The notes below the pieces were generated by a model. It was given only the letters and a program-made list of their open reading frames with translations, did no database searches and was not told where the DNA came from. Below, in pieces: positions 1-8,986 of a stretch of DNA of 64,000 nt. The position numbers were made by a program, and so were the translations under genes. This DNA comes from Amycolatopsis granulosa (lineage in GTDB: Bacteria > Actinomycetota > Actinomycetes > Mycobacteriales > Pseudonocardiaceae). Where the stretch lies: positions 2,480,001 through 2,544,000 of the forward strand of contig NZ_JAANOV010000001.1 of assembly GCF_011758745.1 (NCBI RefSeq), read 5' to 3'. Within the stretch, counting starts at the first letter, position 1; the number at the start of each line of letters is the position of its first letter.

Positions 1-32
1 AACAAGGCAGGCAACCCATTCGGAGGAAACCC

Positions 33-1538
33 ATGCCCTCATACGTCGCCGCGATCGACCAGGGCACCACGTCCACCCGGGCGATGATCTTCGACCACTC
101 GGGGCGGGTGGTCGCCGTCGACCAGCGCGAGCACGAACAGATCTTCCCGCAGGCCGGGTGGGTCGAGCACAACGCCGAGGAGATCTGGGAGAACACGCGC
201 GCCGTCACCGCGGGCGCGCTCGCCAAGGCCGACCTGCAGGCGGGTGACATCGCCGCCGTCGGCGTCACGAACCAGCGCGAAACGACGCTGGTGTGGGACC
301 GGAAGACGGGCAAGCCGGTCTACAACGCCATCGTCTGGCAGGACACCCGCACCGACCGGATCGTCGACGAGCTGGGCGAGCTCGGCGGCGGCCAGGAGCG
401 GTACCGCCCGAAGACCGGTCTGCCGCTGGCGACGTACTTCTCGGGTCCGAAGGTCAAGTGGATCCTGGACAACGTCGAGGGTGCGCGGGAGCGGGCCGAG
501 GCCGGTGACCTGGCGTTCGGCAACATGGACACCTGGACCGTGTGGAACATGACCGGCGGCCCGGAGGGCGGGTTGCACATCACCGACCCGACGAACGCCT
601 CACGCACCCTGCTGATGGACCTGGACACGTTGAGCTGGGACGCCGACAACGCCGCCGACATGGGCATCCCGATGTCGATGCTGCCGGAGATCCGCTCGTC
701 GTCCGAGGAGTACGGCAAGGTCCGGCCGCGCGGTGTGCTGTCCGGGGTGCCGATCGCCGGGATCCTCGGCGACCAGCAGGCAGCGACCTTCGGACAGGCG
801 TGCCTGTCCCCCGGCGAGGCGAAGAACACCTACGGCACCGGCAACTTCGTGCTGCTGAACACCGGCACGGACAAGGTGATGTCGGAGAACGGCCTCCTCA
901 CCACGGTCTGCTACAAGATCGGGTCGAACGACACGGTCTACGCGCTGGAGGGTGCCATCGCGGTCACCGGTTCCCTGGTGCAGTGGCTGCGCGACAACCT
1001 CGGCATGATCAGCAACGCCGCCGAGATCGAGGCGCTGGCCCGCTCGGTCGAGGACAACGGCGGGGCGTACTTCGTGCCGGCGTTCTCCGGACTGTTCGCA
1101 CCGTACTGGCGCTCGGACGCGCGCGGCGTGATCGCGGGCCTGACGCGGTACGTGAACAAGGGGCACATCGCCCGCGCGGTGCTGGAGGCGACGGCGTTCC
1201 AGACACGCGAGGTGATCGAGGCCATGAACGCCGATTCGGGTGTGCCGTTGAAGTCGCTGAAGGTCGACGGCGGAATGGTCGTGAACGAGCTGCTGATGCA
1301 GTTCCAGGCGGACATCCTGGACGTGCCGGTGATCCGCCCGGTCGTGGCCGAGACGACGGCGCTCGGCGCCGCGTACGCGGCCGGCCTGGCGACCGGGTTC
1401 TGGGCGAGCGAGGACGACATCCGCAACAACTGGGCCCAGGACAAGGAATGGACCCCGTCGATGGACGCCCAGCACCGCGAGACGCAGTACCGCAACTGGA
1501 AGAAGGCGGTGACCAAGACCTTCGACTGGGTGGAGTGA
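33..1538 (+). CDS. glpK: glycerol kinase
   Basis: ATP-dependent phosphorylation of glycerol to sn-glycerol-3-phosphate in the cytoplasm, the entry step of glycerol catabolism. The 501-aa product has the normal family length. It opens with the FGGY-kinase phosphate-binding motif DQGTTSTRA (residues 9-17), has the GDQQAA segment of the family near residue 245, and carries the C-terminal signature beginning [10 protein letters not shown]. The ATG at 33 has a strong ribosome site, GGAGGA at 22-27. Upstream sequence is outside the window, so an operon with a glycerol facilitator or glycerol-3-phosphate dehydrogenase cannot be tested. The gene is convergent with the next flavoprotein gene and separated from it by a hairpin. 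Confidence 0.97.
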   Translation: MPSYVAAIDQGTTSTRAMIFDHSGRVVAVDQREHEQIFPQAGWVEHNAEEIWENTRAVTAGALAKADLQAGDIAAVGVTNQRETTLVWDRKTGKPVYNAIVWQDTRTDRIVDELGELGGGQERYRPKTGLPLATYFSGPKVKWILDNVEGARERAEAGDLAFGNMDTWTVWNMTGGPEGGLHITDPTNASRTLLMDLDTLSWDADNAADMGIPMSMLPEIRSSSEEYGKVRPRGVLSGVPIAGILGDQQAATFGQACLSPGEAKNTYGTGNFVLLNTGTDKVMSENGLLTTVCYKIGSNDTVYALEGAIAVTGSLVQWLRDNLGMISNAAEIEALARSVEDNGGAYFVPAFSGLFAPYWRSDARGVIAGLTRYVNKGHIARAVLEATAFQTREVIEAMNADSGVPLKSLKVDGGMVVNELLMQFQADILDVPVIRPVVAETTALGAAYAAGLATGFWASEDDIRNNWAQDKEWTPSMDAQHRETQYRNWKKAVTKTFDWVE

Positions 1539-1543
1539 CCGAG

Positions 1544-1580
1544 CGGCGTGTTTCTCTTGGCTGACGGGGGAAACACGCCG
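1544..1580. terminator. Inverted repeat between convergent glpK and flavoprotein genes
   Basis: CGGCGTGTTT (1544-1553) is perfectly complementary to AAACACGCCG (1571-1580), with a 17-nt loop. It lies 5 nt after the glpK stop, so it probably ends transcription from both sides. The arm sequence is the same GCGTGTTT word seen in the dispersed repeats at 3588 and 41632, so it may also belong to that family. Confidence 0.6.
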
Positions 1581-1620
1581 TCCACACCGGACCGGCCCGC
1601 TGGCGGCGGGCGACGTGACC

Positions 1621-3024
1621 TCAGTCCAGGTCGTCGTGACGCATGAGCTGCCGGGCAGCCTCGGTGATCGAGCCGGACAGCGACGGGTACACCGCGAACG
1701 TGAGCGCCAGGTGGTCCACCGTCAGCTGGTTCTGCACCGCCAGCGCGATCGGCAGGATCAGCTCGCTCGCGGTCGGCGCGACGACCACGCCACCGACGAT
1801 CACCCCGGTCGCCGGGCGGCAGAACAGCTTCACGAACCCGCGCCGCAGACCCTCCATCTTGGCACGCGCGTTCGTGGCCAGCGGCAGCATGATCGTGCGG
1901 GCCGGCACCGCGCCGGAGTCGATCGCGCTCTGGCTGATGCCCACGGTCGCGATCTCCGGGTGGGTGAACACGTTCGCGGCGACGGTCTTGAGCTTGATCG
2001 GCGCGACACCCTCGCCGAGCGCGTGCCACATCGCGATGCGACCCTGCATGCTCGCCACGGACGCGAGCATCAGCACGCCCGTGCAGTCACCCGCCGCGTA
2101 GATCCCCGGGACGGTCGTGCGGGACACGCGGTCGACCGTGATGAAGCCGCCGGGTCCCGGCTCGATACCGACCTTCTCCAGGCCGATGTCCTTGGTGTTG
2201 GGCACCGAGCCGACGGTCATCAGCGCGTGGCTGGCCTCGATCACCCGGCCGTCCTGCAGGTGGACCTCGACGCCCTTCTCCGTCCGCTCGACGCGCTCGG
2301 CGCGCGCGTGCTTGACCACGGTGTTGCCGCGCTGGGCGAACACCTCCTCGAGCACGGCGGCGGCGTCGGCGTCCTCGTGCGGCAGGACGCGGTCCCGACT
2401 GGAGACGAGCGTGACCTTGACGCCCATCTCGGTGTAGGCGGAGGCGAACTCGGCACCGGTGACACCGGACCCGACCACCACCAGGTGCTCGGGCAGCTCC
2501 GGCAGGTCGTAAAGCTGGCGCCAGTCCAGGATGCGCTCGCCGTCGGGCACCGCGCCGGGCAGCACGCGCGGGGTGGCGCCGGTGGCGATGAGGACGACGT
2601 CGGCGTCGAGCACGTCGACGTCGCCGGTGTCCTTGGTGACACGGACCTTGTGCGCGGCCAGACCCGGCTCGTCGTCGTCGAAGCGGCCGGTCCCGGTGAG
2701 GATCTTCACACCTTCGCGTTGCACGCGGGCGCGGATGTCGGCGGACTGCGCGAGCGCCAGGCCCTTGACCCGGCCGTGCACGGTCCGGAGATCGACGCCG
2801 GTGTCGGCCATGTCGGTGATGATCCCCAGCTCACCGAGACCGTGCATGTTCGCGCGGGCGCCGGAGGAGGCGATGAACGTCTTCGACGGGACGCAGTCGT
2901 AGAGCACGCAGGCACCGCCGAGGCCGTCCTTCTCGACGATCGTGACGTCGGCGCCGTGCTGCGCGGCCACCAGGGCCGCCTCGTAACCCGCCGGTCCGCC
3001 GCCCATGATCACGATCCTGGTCAC
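1621..3024 (-). CDS. lpdA: NAD(P)H-quinone dehydrogenase, LpdA-type flavoprotein disulfide reductase family
   Basis: 467-aa two-dinucleotide-binding flavoprotein. An N-terminal FAD Rossmann motif (GGGPAGYEAA, residues 8-17) is followed by the redox pair C39/C44 in GGACVLYDC, an NAD(P)-binding GSGVTGAEFA segment, the FAD motif GIYAAGDCTG and a C-terminal dimerisation domain. Dihydrolipoamide dehydrogenases end with a catalytic His-Glu dyad in AHPTLSE; here the matching stretch reads VYPSLSG, so both catalytic residues are missing. That loss is known for mycobacterial LpdA (Rv3303c), which reduces quinones rather than lipoamide, so I infer the same role. The start is GTG at 3024, behind GGAGGAGGAG (3031-3040). 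It is divergent from the cyclotransferase-like gene. Confidence 0.9.
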   Translation of the reverse strand: MTRIVIMGGGPAGYEAALVAAQHGADVTIVEKDGLGGACVLYDCVPSKTFIASSGARANMHGLGELGIITDMADTGVDLRTVHGRVKGLALAQSADIRARVQREGVKILTGTGRFDDDEPGLAAHKVRVTKDTGDVDVLDADVVLIATGATPRVLPGAVPDGERILDWRQLYDLPELPEHLVVVGSGVTGAEFASAYTEMGVKVTLVSSRDRVLPHEDADAAAVLEEVFAQRGNTVVKHARAERVERTEKGVEVHLQDGRVIEASHALMTVGSVPNTKDIGLEKVGIEPGPGGFITVDRVSRTTVPGIYAAGDCTGVLMLASVASMQGRIAMWHALGEGVAPIKLKTVAANVFTHPEIATVGISQSAIDSGAVPARTIMLPLATNARAKMEGLRRGFVKLFCRPATGVIVGGVVVAPTASELILPIALAVQNQLTVDHLALTFAVYPSLSGSITEAARQLMRHDDLD

Positions 3025-3124
3025 GTGGCTCTCCTCCTCCTTACGCGCACCTCGCCCACAACCTTAGGCGGCGACACCCGGAGTGCGTCCGGTTGGGTGA
3101 GAGACGGGCAGCTAGGCTGTGCGC

Positions 3125-3577
3125 GTGCCGTTGTATGCCGCCTACGGGTCCAACATGGATCCGAATCAGATGATGGAGCGAGCGCCGCATTCGCCCATGG
3201 CCGGCACCGGCTGGCTGGAGGGCTGGCGGCTGACCTTCGGGGGCGAGGACCTCGGCTGGGAAGGCGCGCTCGCGACCATCGTCGAAGACCCGGGCGCCCG
3301 GGTCTTCGTGGTGCTGTACGACGTGACGCCGCTCGACGAGGCGCTGCTCGACCGCTGGGAGGGCGGCGAGCTCGGCATGCACAACAAGATCCGGCTGCGG
3401 GTCCAGACCATGGACGGCTCCGCGCTCGCCTGGTTGTACGTCCTGGACGCCTACGAGGGCGGCCTGCCGTCCGCGCGGTACCTGGGCGTGCTCGCCGACG
3501 CCGCCGAAGCGGCCGGCGCCCCCACCGACTACGTGGACGACCTCCGCACCCGCCCCTGCCGCGGCATCACCTCCTGA
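3125..3577 (+). CDS. gamma-glutamylcyclotransferase-like (AIG2/GGCT fold) protein
   Basis: A protein of about 150 aa of the AIG2-like / gamma-glutamylcyclotransferase fold, which usually acts on gamma-glutamyl amines or peptides to release 5-oxoproline. The nucleotide-binding-like N-terminal motif YAAYGSNMD is clear, followed by a small beta-barrel core. Two in-frame GTG starts exist (3119 and 3125). I chose 3125 because a -10-like TAGGCT (3113-3118) ends 6 nt before it, the arrangement of a leaderless transcript. The exact substrate cannot be read from the sequence. Confidence 0.8.
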   Translation: MPLYAAYGSNMDPNQMMERAPHSPMAGTGWLEGWRLTFGGEDLGWEGALATIVEDPGARVFVVLYDVTPLDEALLDRWEGGELGMHNKIRLRVQTMDGSALAWLYVLDAYEGGLPSARYLGVLADAAEAAGAPTDYVDDLRTRPCRGITS

Positions 3578-3587
3578 CCCGCTCCCG

Positions 3588-3622
3588 GCGCCGTGTTCAC
3601 CCCTCCGCGCGCCGTGTTCACC
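3588..3622 (+). repeat. Tandem GCGCCGTGTTCACC direct repeat
   Basis: Two identical 14-bp copies of GCGCCGTGTTCACC lie at 3588-3601 and 3609-3622, 21 bp apart, just after the cyclotransferase-like gene. Related GCGTGTT words occur at 1544-1580 and 41632-41667, always between genes. Confidence 0.6.
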
Positions 3623-3869
3623 ACCCCGGGGCAGCGAGGTCGCCCTTCCGGACGCGGATGATGCACCAGCCCCTGCTGGTGAGCCGGGCGTCTCGCGCGG
3701 CGTCCTGGGCCTCCCGGGCCCTCGTGCGCTTCGTACCCGTCGTACCAAGCCCGCCTTCGACCGCACCCAGGCGGGAGAGGGCACGCTCGCCGAGAGCGGC
3801 GATCAGGTCGCTACGGCGCGCCGCGCCGTGCTCCGTGTCAGGTATCCCGAACAGGGAGCCAGGCTGCAC
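3618..3869 (-). pseudogene. Possible remnant of a DUF559-type nuclease-like protein
   Basis: An 83-codon open frame whose last third (RDARLTSRGWCIIRVRKGDL) resembles the C-terminal end of DUF559 / very-short-patch-repair-like proteins, where an Arg-Asp pair and a GWxVxRV strand close the fold. The N-terminal part is not recognisable and no good ribosome site precedes it, so this looks like a decayed end rather than a working gene. The 3' end touches the GTGTTCACC repeat. The rest of the 3578-4025 gap holds only the repeats and the two DnaA-box-like sites. Confidence 0.3.
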
Positions 3870-3904
3870 CCGTTCAACGACGGGTAGTGACCGTCCGTGG
3901 AATC

Positions 3905-3932
3905 TGTGGACAACTCAACGGCATGTGGACAA
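3905..3932 (+). promoter_or_regulatory. Pair of DnaA-box-like sites
   Basis: TGTGGACAACTC occurs twice (3905-3916 and 3924-3935), 19 bp apart. Read on the minus strand the core is TTGTCCACA, the actinobacterial DnaA-box consensus. Two sites in the same orientation outside an origin could titrate DnaA or be chance; similar words often precede nuclease-like genes in actinobacteria. Confidence 0.35.
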
Positions 3933-4025
3933 CTCCGGGCAGCGCTTCCGCGACCGGCGCGGCCAACACGGCGCGCTGCGCGGCGGACACACTACCCGGA
4001 GCGGCGAAGACGGCGTCGGGAGGAG

Positions 4026-5321
4026 TCAGGCCAGAGCGGCCAGTGCGGTGTGGACCAGGACCCGGACGCCGACGTGCAGGGCGCGTTCGTCCAGTTCGAA
4101 GGTGGGGCGGTGCAGGTCGCGCTGTTCACCTTCACCGGACCACACGCCCAGCCGGCAGAAGGCGCCGGGCACGTGCTCCAGGTACCAGGCGAAGTCCTCG
4201 CCGCCGGACGACTGTTCGGTGCCGGTCACCGCGCGGTCGCCGAGCGCGGCCCCGATCCCGGCGCGCAGCAGCGCGGTGCTGTCCTCGTCGCCGACGACCG
4301 GCGGCACGCCACGGCGGTAGTCCAGCTCGAACCCGACCCCGGTGGGCGCCAGCAGCGACTGCACCGACGACGCGACGAGCGGCTCCAGCTGCTTCCACAC
4401 CTCGTGCTCGGCCGTACGGAGCGTGCCGCGCAGCACGCCCTCCTCCGGGACGGCGTTGGCGGCCTGCCCGGCGTGCACCGCGCCCCACACCAGCACGGTG
4501 CCGGACCGCGGGTCGACGCGCCGGGACAGCAGCGACGGCAGCGAGGTGATCACCACGCCGAGCGCGTGGACCAGGTCGGCGGTCAGGTGCGGCCGGGACG
4601 TGTGGCCCCCGGGCGAGGTCAGCCGCAGCTCGATGAGGTCGGCCGCCGAGGTCAGCGCGCCGTTGCGGGTGCCGATCTTGCCGACCTCGACGCGCGGGTC
4701 GCAGTGCAGCCCGAAGATCCGGTCGACACCGTCGAGCACGCCGGCGTCGATCAAGTCCAGCGCGCCGCCGGGCATGACCTCCTCGGCGGGCTGGAAGATC
4801 AGCCGGACGCGGCCGGGCAGTTCGGGCGCCGACGCGAGGGCGTTCGCCACACCGAGCAGGATCGCGGTGTGCGCGTCGTGCCCGCACGCGTGCGCGGCGC
4901 CCTCCACGGTCGACGAGTACGGCAGGCCGGTCGCCTCGGTCAGCGGCAGCGCGTCGATGTCCGCCCGGAGGGCCACGCAGCGGTCGCCGGTGCCGATGTC
5001 GCACACCACGCCGGTGCCGCCCGGCAGGACCTGCGGGGACAGCCCGGCCGAGCGCAGGATGCCGACGATCAGCTCCGTGGTCGCGAACTCGTGGCGCGCC
5101 AGCTCCGGGTTGGCGTGGATGTGACGGCGCCACGCGACCAGGTCGGTTCCGCCGCGGTCGAGCCACTCGTCCAGCCAGAAGGGGCCGCGCCCCGCACCGA
5201 GATCGGTCACGGGAGCCATGCTGACGCCGTCCTTCGTGATCAGCGCGTCCGGCGCCTCGAACGAGGTAGGGCGACCGCCGTGATCACCGGGAACCTCCGG
5301 GCGGGAGTCCAGCACGGTCAC
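4026..5321 (-). CDS. M20 family amidohydrolase (amino-acylase type)
   Basis: A 431-aa metallo-amidohydrolase of the M20D / IAA-amino-acid hydrolase type, which cleaves N-acyl amino acids or related amides. Visible metal-site motifs in order are ADIDALP, HACGHDAHT, QPAEEVMPGG, the His of GLHCDP and the C-terminal SSGGEDFAWYLE. A dimerisation domain sits between the metal-binding halves. The frame is open further upstream, but GTG at 5321 is preceded by GGAGGT (complement of 5327-5332) with a 5-nt spacer, so it is the likely start. In the M. tuberculosis arrangement two paralogues (AmiA1/AmiB1) sit at this position. Confidence 0.88.
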   Translation of the reverse strand: MTVLDSRPEVPGDHGGRPTSFEAPDALITKDGVSMAPVTDLGAGRGPFWLDEWLDRGGTDLVAWRRHIHANPELARHEFATTELIVGILRSAGLSPQVLPGGTGVVCDIGTGDRCVALRADIDALPLTEATGLPYSSTVEGAAHACGHDAHTAILLGVANALASAPELPGRVRLIFQPAEEVMPGGALDLIDAGVLDGVDRIFGLHCDPRVEVGKIGTRNGALTSAADLIELRLTSPGGHTSRPHLTADLVHALGVVITSLPSLLSRRVDPRSGTVLVWGAVHAGQAANAVPEEGVLRGTLRTAEHEVWKQLEPLVASSVQSLLAPTGVGFELDYRRGVPPVVGDEDSTALLRAGIGAALGDRAVTGTEQSSGGEDFAWYLEHVPGAFCRLGVWSGEGEQRDLHRPTFELDERALHVGVRVLVHTALAALA

Positions 5322-5485
5322 GCCGCACCTCCATGCACACCGAGAACTACGTAACCCATTTGACGCAATCCTGCACCATGCAAGGAGCAATCTTCGAACC
5401 AGATCTCACTCTGCGCGACAGCCGGTAGTGGATCTGCGTTGAGCGGCGCTACGGAATACGGCGTAACCGAACCCCGCCGAACGGC

Positions 5486-5779
5486 TCAGCCGGCGGCCTT
5501 CCGCTTCTTCTTCCGGACGCTGCGTCCCCAGAGGACGATCAACGCGAGCACCGCGGCGAGCACGCCGACGATGATCTTGTTCTTCGTCTTCTGCTGGTTC
5601 GCCTTGCTGTTCTGCTCCGGGTCGATCCGCGGCCCCGGATCGGTGGCCTGTTGCGGCACCACCGCCGCGGCGGTGACGTGCGCGGTGACCGGGGTGGCCA
5701 GCGCGGGCGCGGCCGGCGTGGCGAGCACCACGAGCGTCGACAGCATCAGACCCGCCAGCAGCGCACGCACCTTGACCAT
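5486..5779 (-). CDS. Small exported/membrane protein of unknown function
   Basis: 97 aa from the ATG at 5779 (MVKVRALLAGL). It has an N-terminal hydrophobic signal segment ending near an Ala-rich ALATP site, a short polar middle rich in Gln, Asn and Lys, and one C-terminal transmembrane helix (KIIVGVLAAVLALIVLWG) followed by a strongly basic RKKKRK tail. The layout is that of a type I membrane protein with its basic tail in the cytoplasm. It lies between the amidohydrolase and meaB on the same strand. I do not recognise a family. Confidence 0.6.
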   Translation of the reverse strand: MVKVRALLAGLMLSTLVVLATPAAPALATPVTAHVTAAAVVPQQATDPGPRIDPEQNSKANQQKTKNKIIVGVLAAVLALIVLWGRSVRKKKRKAAG

Positions 5780-5829
5780 GAAGCCCAGTGTGCCCGGTCG
5801 GTTACCGGTCAACAAGCGGACTCACGGAC

Positions 5830-6813
5830 TCACGCGGTGAAGGCGTCGAGGATCTTCTGCGCGCCCAGGGTCGCGGTGAGCCGTCCTTCCCGGACGTCCT
5901 GTTCGACCTGCGGGACCAGGGCGCGCACGCCCGGGTGTTCGGCGAGCCGCGCCTGGAGCTGTTCACGGACCATCGCCCAGGTCCAGTCGACCTGCTGCTG
6001 CTTGCGCTTGCGGTCCAGTTCTCCCGATCCGGACAGCGCTTCCCCGTGACGCTCGATCTGCTGCCACACGACGTCGAGTCCGATGTCGTTGAGCCCGCTG
6101 CAGGTCAGCACGGGTGGCGTCCACGCGGCGTCCGGTCCGTAGATCATCCGCAGGGCACCGGCGAGCTCGCGCGCGGCACGTTTGGCGTCGCGTTCGTGGT
6201 CACCGTCGGCCTTGTTCACCGCGATCACGTCGGCCAGCTCCAGGACGCCCTTCTTGATGCCCTGCAGCTGGTCGCCGGTGCGCGCCAGGGTGAGGAACAG
6301 GAAGCAGTCGACCATGTTGGCGACGGTCACCTCGGACTGCCCGACGCCGACGGTCTCGACCAGCACCACGTCGTACCCGGCGGCCTCCATCAGCACGATC
6401 GTCTCGCGGGTCGCGCGCGCGACGCCGCCGAGCGTGCCGGAGGTCGGGGACGGCCGGATGAACGCGGCCGGGTCGTTCGCCAGCCGCGCCATCCGGGTCT
6501 TGTCGCCGAGGATGCTGCCGCCGGTGCGGGTCGACGACGGGTCCACCGCCAGCACCGCGACCCGGTGACCGGCCTCGGTCAGGTCGGTGCCGAGCTGGTC
6601 GATGAAGGTCGACTTGCCGACCCCGGGCACCCCGGTGATGCCGACGCGCCGCGCGCCACCGGCGTGCGGCAGCAGCTCGACCAGCAGCTCCTGGGCTTGC
6701 TGCCGGTGGTCCGGCCGGTGGGACTCGACCAGTGTGATCGCCCGGGACAACGTGCCGCGGTCACCCGCGAGCACGCCCTTGGCGTAGGCACCGACGTCGA
6801 TCTTGCGCGGCAA
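5830..6813 (-). CDS. meaB: methylmalonyl-CoA mutase-associated GTPase MeaB
   Basis: 327-aa G3E-family GTPase that chaperones methylmalonyl-CoA mutase, gating adenosylcobalamin loading and removal of damaged cofactor. The Walker A motif GVPGVGKST is at residues 61-69, with DPSSTRTGGSILGD and a switch region with VETVGVGQSE after it; NKADGD gives base specificity. The start appears to be a TTG (complement of 6811-6813), 4 nt after the mutB stop; the closest Shine-Dalgarno-like GGAG lies about 10 nt upstream inside mutB. It is the last gene of mutA-mutB-meaB, so it is presumably translated together with its client enzyme. Confidence 0.95.
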   Translation of the reverse strand: MPRKIDVGAYAKGVLAGDRGTLSRAITLVESHRPDHRQQAQELLVELLPHAGGARRVGITGVPGVGKSTFIDQLGTDLTEAGHRVAVLAVDPSSTRTGGSILGDKTRMARLANDPAAFIRPSPTSGTLGGVARATRETIVLMEAAGYDVVLVETVGVGQSEVTVANMVDCFLFLTLARTGDQLQGIKKGVLELADVIAVNKADGDHERDAKRAARELAGALRMIYGPDAAWTPPVLTCSGLNDIGLDVVWQQIERHGEALSGSGELDRKRKQQQVDWTWAMVREQLQARLAEHPGVRALVPQVEQDVREGRLTATLGAQKILDAFTA

Positions 6814-6817
6814 CGGC

Positions 6818-8986
6818 TCAGGACTCCTGCTGCTCGAGCTGGTCGAGCAGGTCCAGCGCGGCGTCCGCGATGACCGTGCCCGGCCCGAAGATCGCCGACG
6901 CGCCGGCCGCGCGCAGCTCGTCGTAGTCCTGCGGCGGGATGACCCCGCCGCACACGATCATGATGTCCTCGCGGCCGAGCTGGGCCAGCTCCGCACGCAG
7001 CGCCGGCACCAGCGACAGGTGCCCGGCGGCCAGCGACGACACCCCGACGACGTGCACGTCCGCCTCGATCGCCTGGCGGGCCACCTCGGCCGGCGTGGAG
7101 AACAGCGGGCCGACGTCGACGTCGAAGCCGAGGTCGGCGAACGCGGTGGCGATCACCTTCTGGCCGCGGTCGTGCCCGTCCTGGCCCATCTTGGCGACGA
7201 GGATGCGCGGACGGCGCCCCTCGGCCTCGGCGAACGCCTCGACCCGCGCACGTGCCTTGTCCACGTTCTCGGATTTCCCGACCTCGTCGCGGTACACGCC
7301 GGAGATCGTACGAATCTGCCCGGAGTGGCGGCCCCACACCTTCTCCAGCGCGTCGGAGATCTCCCCGACGGTCGCCTTCGCGCGGGCGGCGTCCACCGCC
7401 AGCTCCAGCAGGTTGCCCTCGCCCCCGGCCGCGGCGGTGAGCCGCCGCAGCGCGTCCTGCGTGGCGTTCTCGTCGCGTTCCGCGCGCAGCCTCCTGAGCT
7501 TCTCCAGCTGCTGGGCCCGCACCCCGGCGTTGTCGACCTTGAGCACCTCGATCTGCTGGTCGTCGACCACCCGGTACTTGTTGACGCCGATCACCGGCTG
7601 ACGGCCGGAATCGATCCGCGCCTGCGTGCGGGCCGCGGCTTCCTCGATGCGCATCTTGGGGATGCCGGCGTCGATCGCGCGGGCCATGCCGCCCGCCGAC
7701 TCGACCTCGCTGATGTGGCCCCACGCCTTGCGCGCGAGGTCGTAGGTCAGCCGTTCGACGAACGCGCTGCCACCCCACGGGTCGATCACCCGGGTGGTGC
7801 CGGACTCCTGCTGCAGCAGCAGCTGGGTGTTGCGGGCGATGCGCGCCGAGAAGTCGGTCGGCAGGGCCAGCGCCTCGTCCAGGGCGTTGGTGTGCAGCGA
7901 CTGCGTGTGCCCCTGGGTCGCGGCCATCGCCTCGACGCAGGTGCGGACGACGTTGTTGAACACGTCCTGCGCGGTCAGCGACCAGCCGCTCGTCTGGCTG
8001 TGGGTGCGCAGCGAGAGCGACTTGTCCGAGTTCGGCGAGAACTGCTTGACCAGCTTGGCCCACAGCAGCCGGGCCGCCCGCATCTTGGCGACCTCCATGA
8101 AGAAGTTCATGCCGATCGCCCAGAAGAAGGACAGGCGCGGCGCGAACTTGTCGACCTCGAGGCCGGCGTCCAGCCCCGCTCGGATGTACTCGACACCGTC
8201 GGCCAGCGTGTAGGCCAGCTCCAGGTCGGCGGTCGCCCCGGCCTCCTGCATGTGGTAGCCGGAGATGGAGATCGAGTTGAACCGCGGCATCCGCTGCGAG
8301 GTGTAGCCGAAGATGTCGGAGATGATCCGCATCGACGGCTGCGGCGGGTAGATGTAGGTGTTGCGGACCATGAACTCCTTGAGGATGTCGTTCTGGATGG
8401 TCCCGGCCAGCTGCTCGGGCCGCACCCCCTGCTCCTCGGCCGCCACGATGTACAGCGCCATGACGGGCAGCACCGCGCCGTTCATGGTCATCGACACGCT
8501 CATCTTGTCCAGCGGGATGCCGTCGAAGAGCTGGCGCATGTCGTAGATCGAGTCGATCGCCACGCCCGCCATGCCCACGTCACCCGCCACGCGCGGGTGG
8601 TCGGAGTCGTAACCGCGGTGGGTGGCCAGGTCGAAGGCCACCGACAGGCCCTTCTGACCGGCGGCGAGGTTGCGGCGGTAGAAGGCGTTGGACTCCGCGG
8701 CCGTGGAGAACCCGGCGTACTGCCGGATCGTCCACGGCTGGTTCACGTACATCGTCGGGTACGGGCCGCGCAGGAACGGCGCGATGCCCGGGTAGGTGTG
8801 CAGGAAGTCCAGGTCGGCGGTGTCCTCGGCGGTGTAGAGCGGCTTGATCCCGATGCCCTCGGGGGTCTCCCAGGTGAGGGCGTCGGGCCCCTTGCCGGTG
8901 CTCGAGTGCAGCGCCTCGGCCCAGTCGGTCTGGCTGCCCGGGTCCGGGATGCCGAGCTCGACGTCTGCGAAGTCCGGGATGGCCAT
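6818..8986 (-). CDS. mutB: methylmalonyl-CoA mutase large (catalytic) subunit
   Basis: 722-aa adenosylcobalamin enzyme that interconverts (R)-methylmalonyl-CoA and succinyl-CoA, linking propionate and odd-chain or branched substrate breakdown to the TCA cycle. The N-terminal TIM barrel carries the conserved [19 protein letters not shown] region. The C-terminal B12 domain has DGHDRG (about residues 603-608), whose His is the lower cobalt ligand, followed by SSLAAGH. The frame stays open far upstream through mutA; the real start is ATG at 8986, which shares one base with the mutA stop (TGATG), implying translational coupling. Confidence 0.97.
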   Translation of the reverse strand: MAIPDFADVELGIPDPGSQTDWAEALHSSTGKGPDALTWETPEGIGIKPLYTAEDTADLDFLHTYPGIAPFLRGPYPTMYVNQPWTIRQYAGFSTAAESNAFYRRNLAAGQKGLSVAFDLATHRGYDSDHPRVAGDVGMAGVAIDSIYDMRQLFDGIPLDKMSVSMTMNGAVLPVMALYIVAAEEQGVRPEQLAGTIQNDILKEFMVRNTYIYPPQPSMRIISDIFGYTSQRMPRFNSISISGYHMQEAGATADLELAYTLADGVEYIRAGLDAGLEVDKFAPRLSFFWAIGMNFFMEVAKMRAARLLWAKLVKQFSPNSDKSLSLRTHSQTSGWSLTAQDVFNNVVRTCVEAMAATQGHTQSLHTNALDEALALPTDFSARIARNTQLLLQQESGTTRVIDPWGGSAFVERLTYDLARKAWGHISEVESAGGMARAIDAGIPKMRIEEAAARTQARIDSGRQPVIGVNKYRVVDDQQIEVLKVDNAGVRAQQLEKLRRLRAERDENATQDALRRLTAAAGGEGNLLELAVDAARAKATVGEISDALEKVWGRHSGQIRTISGVYRDEVGKSENVDKARARVEAFAEAEGRRPRILVAKMGQDGHDRGQKVIATAFADLGFDVDVGPLFSTPAEVARQAIEADVHVVGVSSLAAGHLSLVPALRAELAQLGREDIMIVCGGVIPPQDYDELRAAGASAIFGPGTVIADAALDLLDQLEQQES

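Noticed and set aside
1615-4320. A 901-codon open frame on the plus strand across the flavoprotein gene
   Set aside because: It is antisense to a well-supported gene and has Arg/His/Gly-rich low-complexity content typical of false frames in GC-rich DNA.
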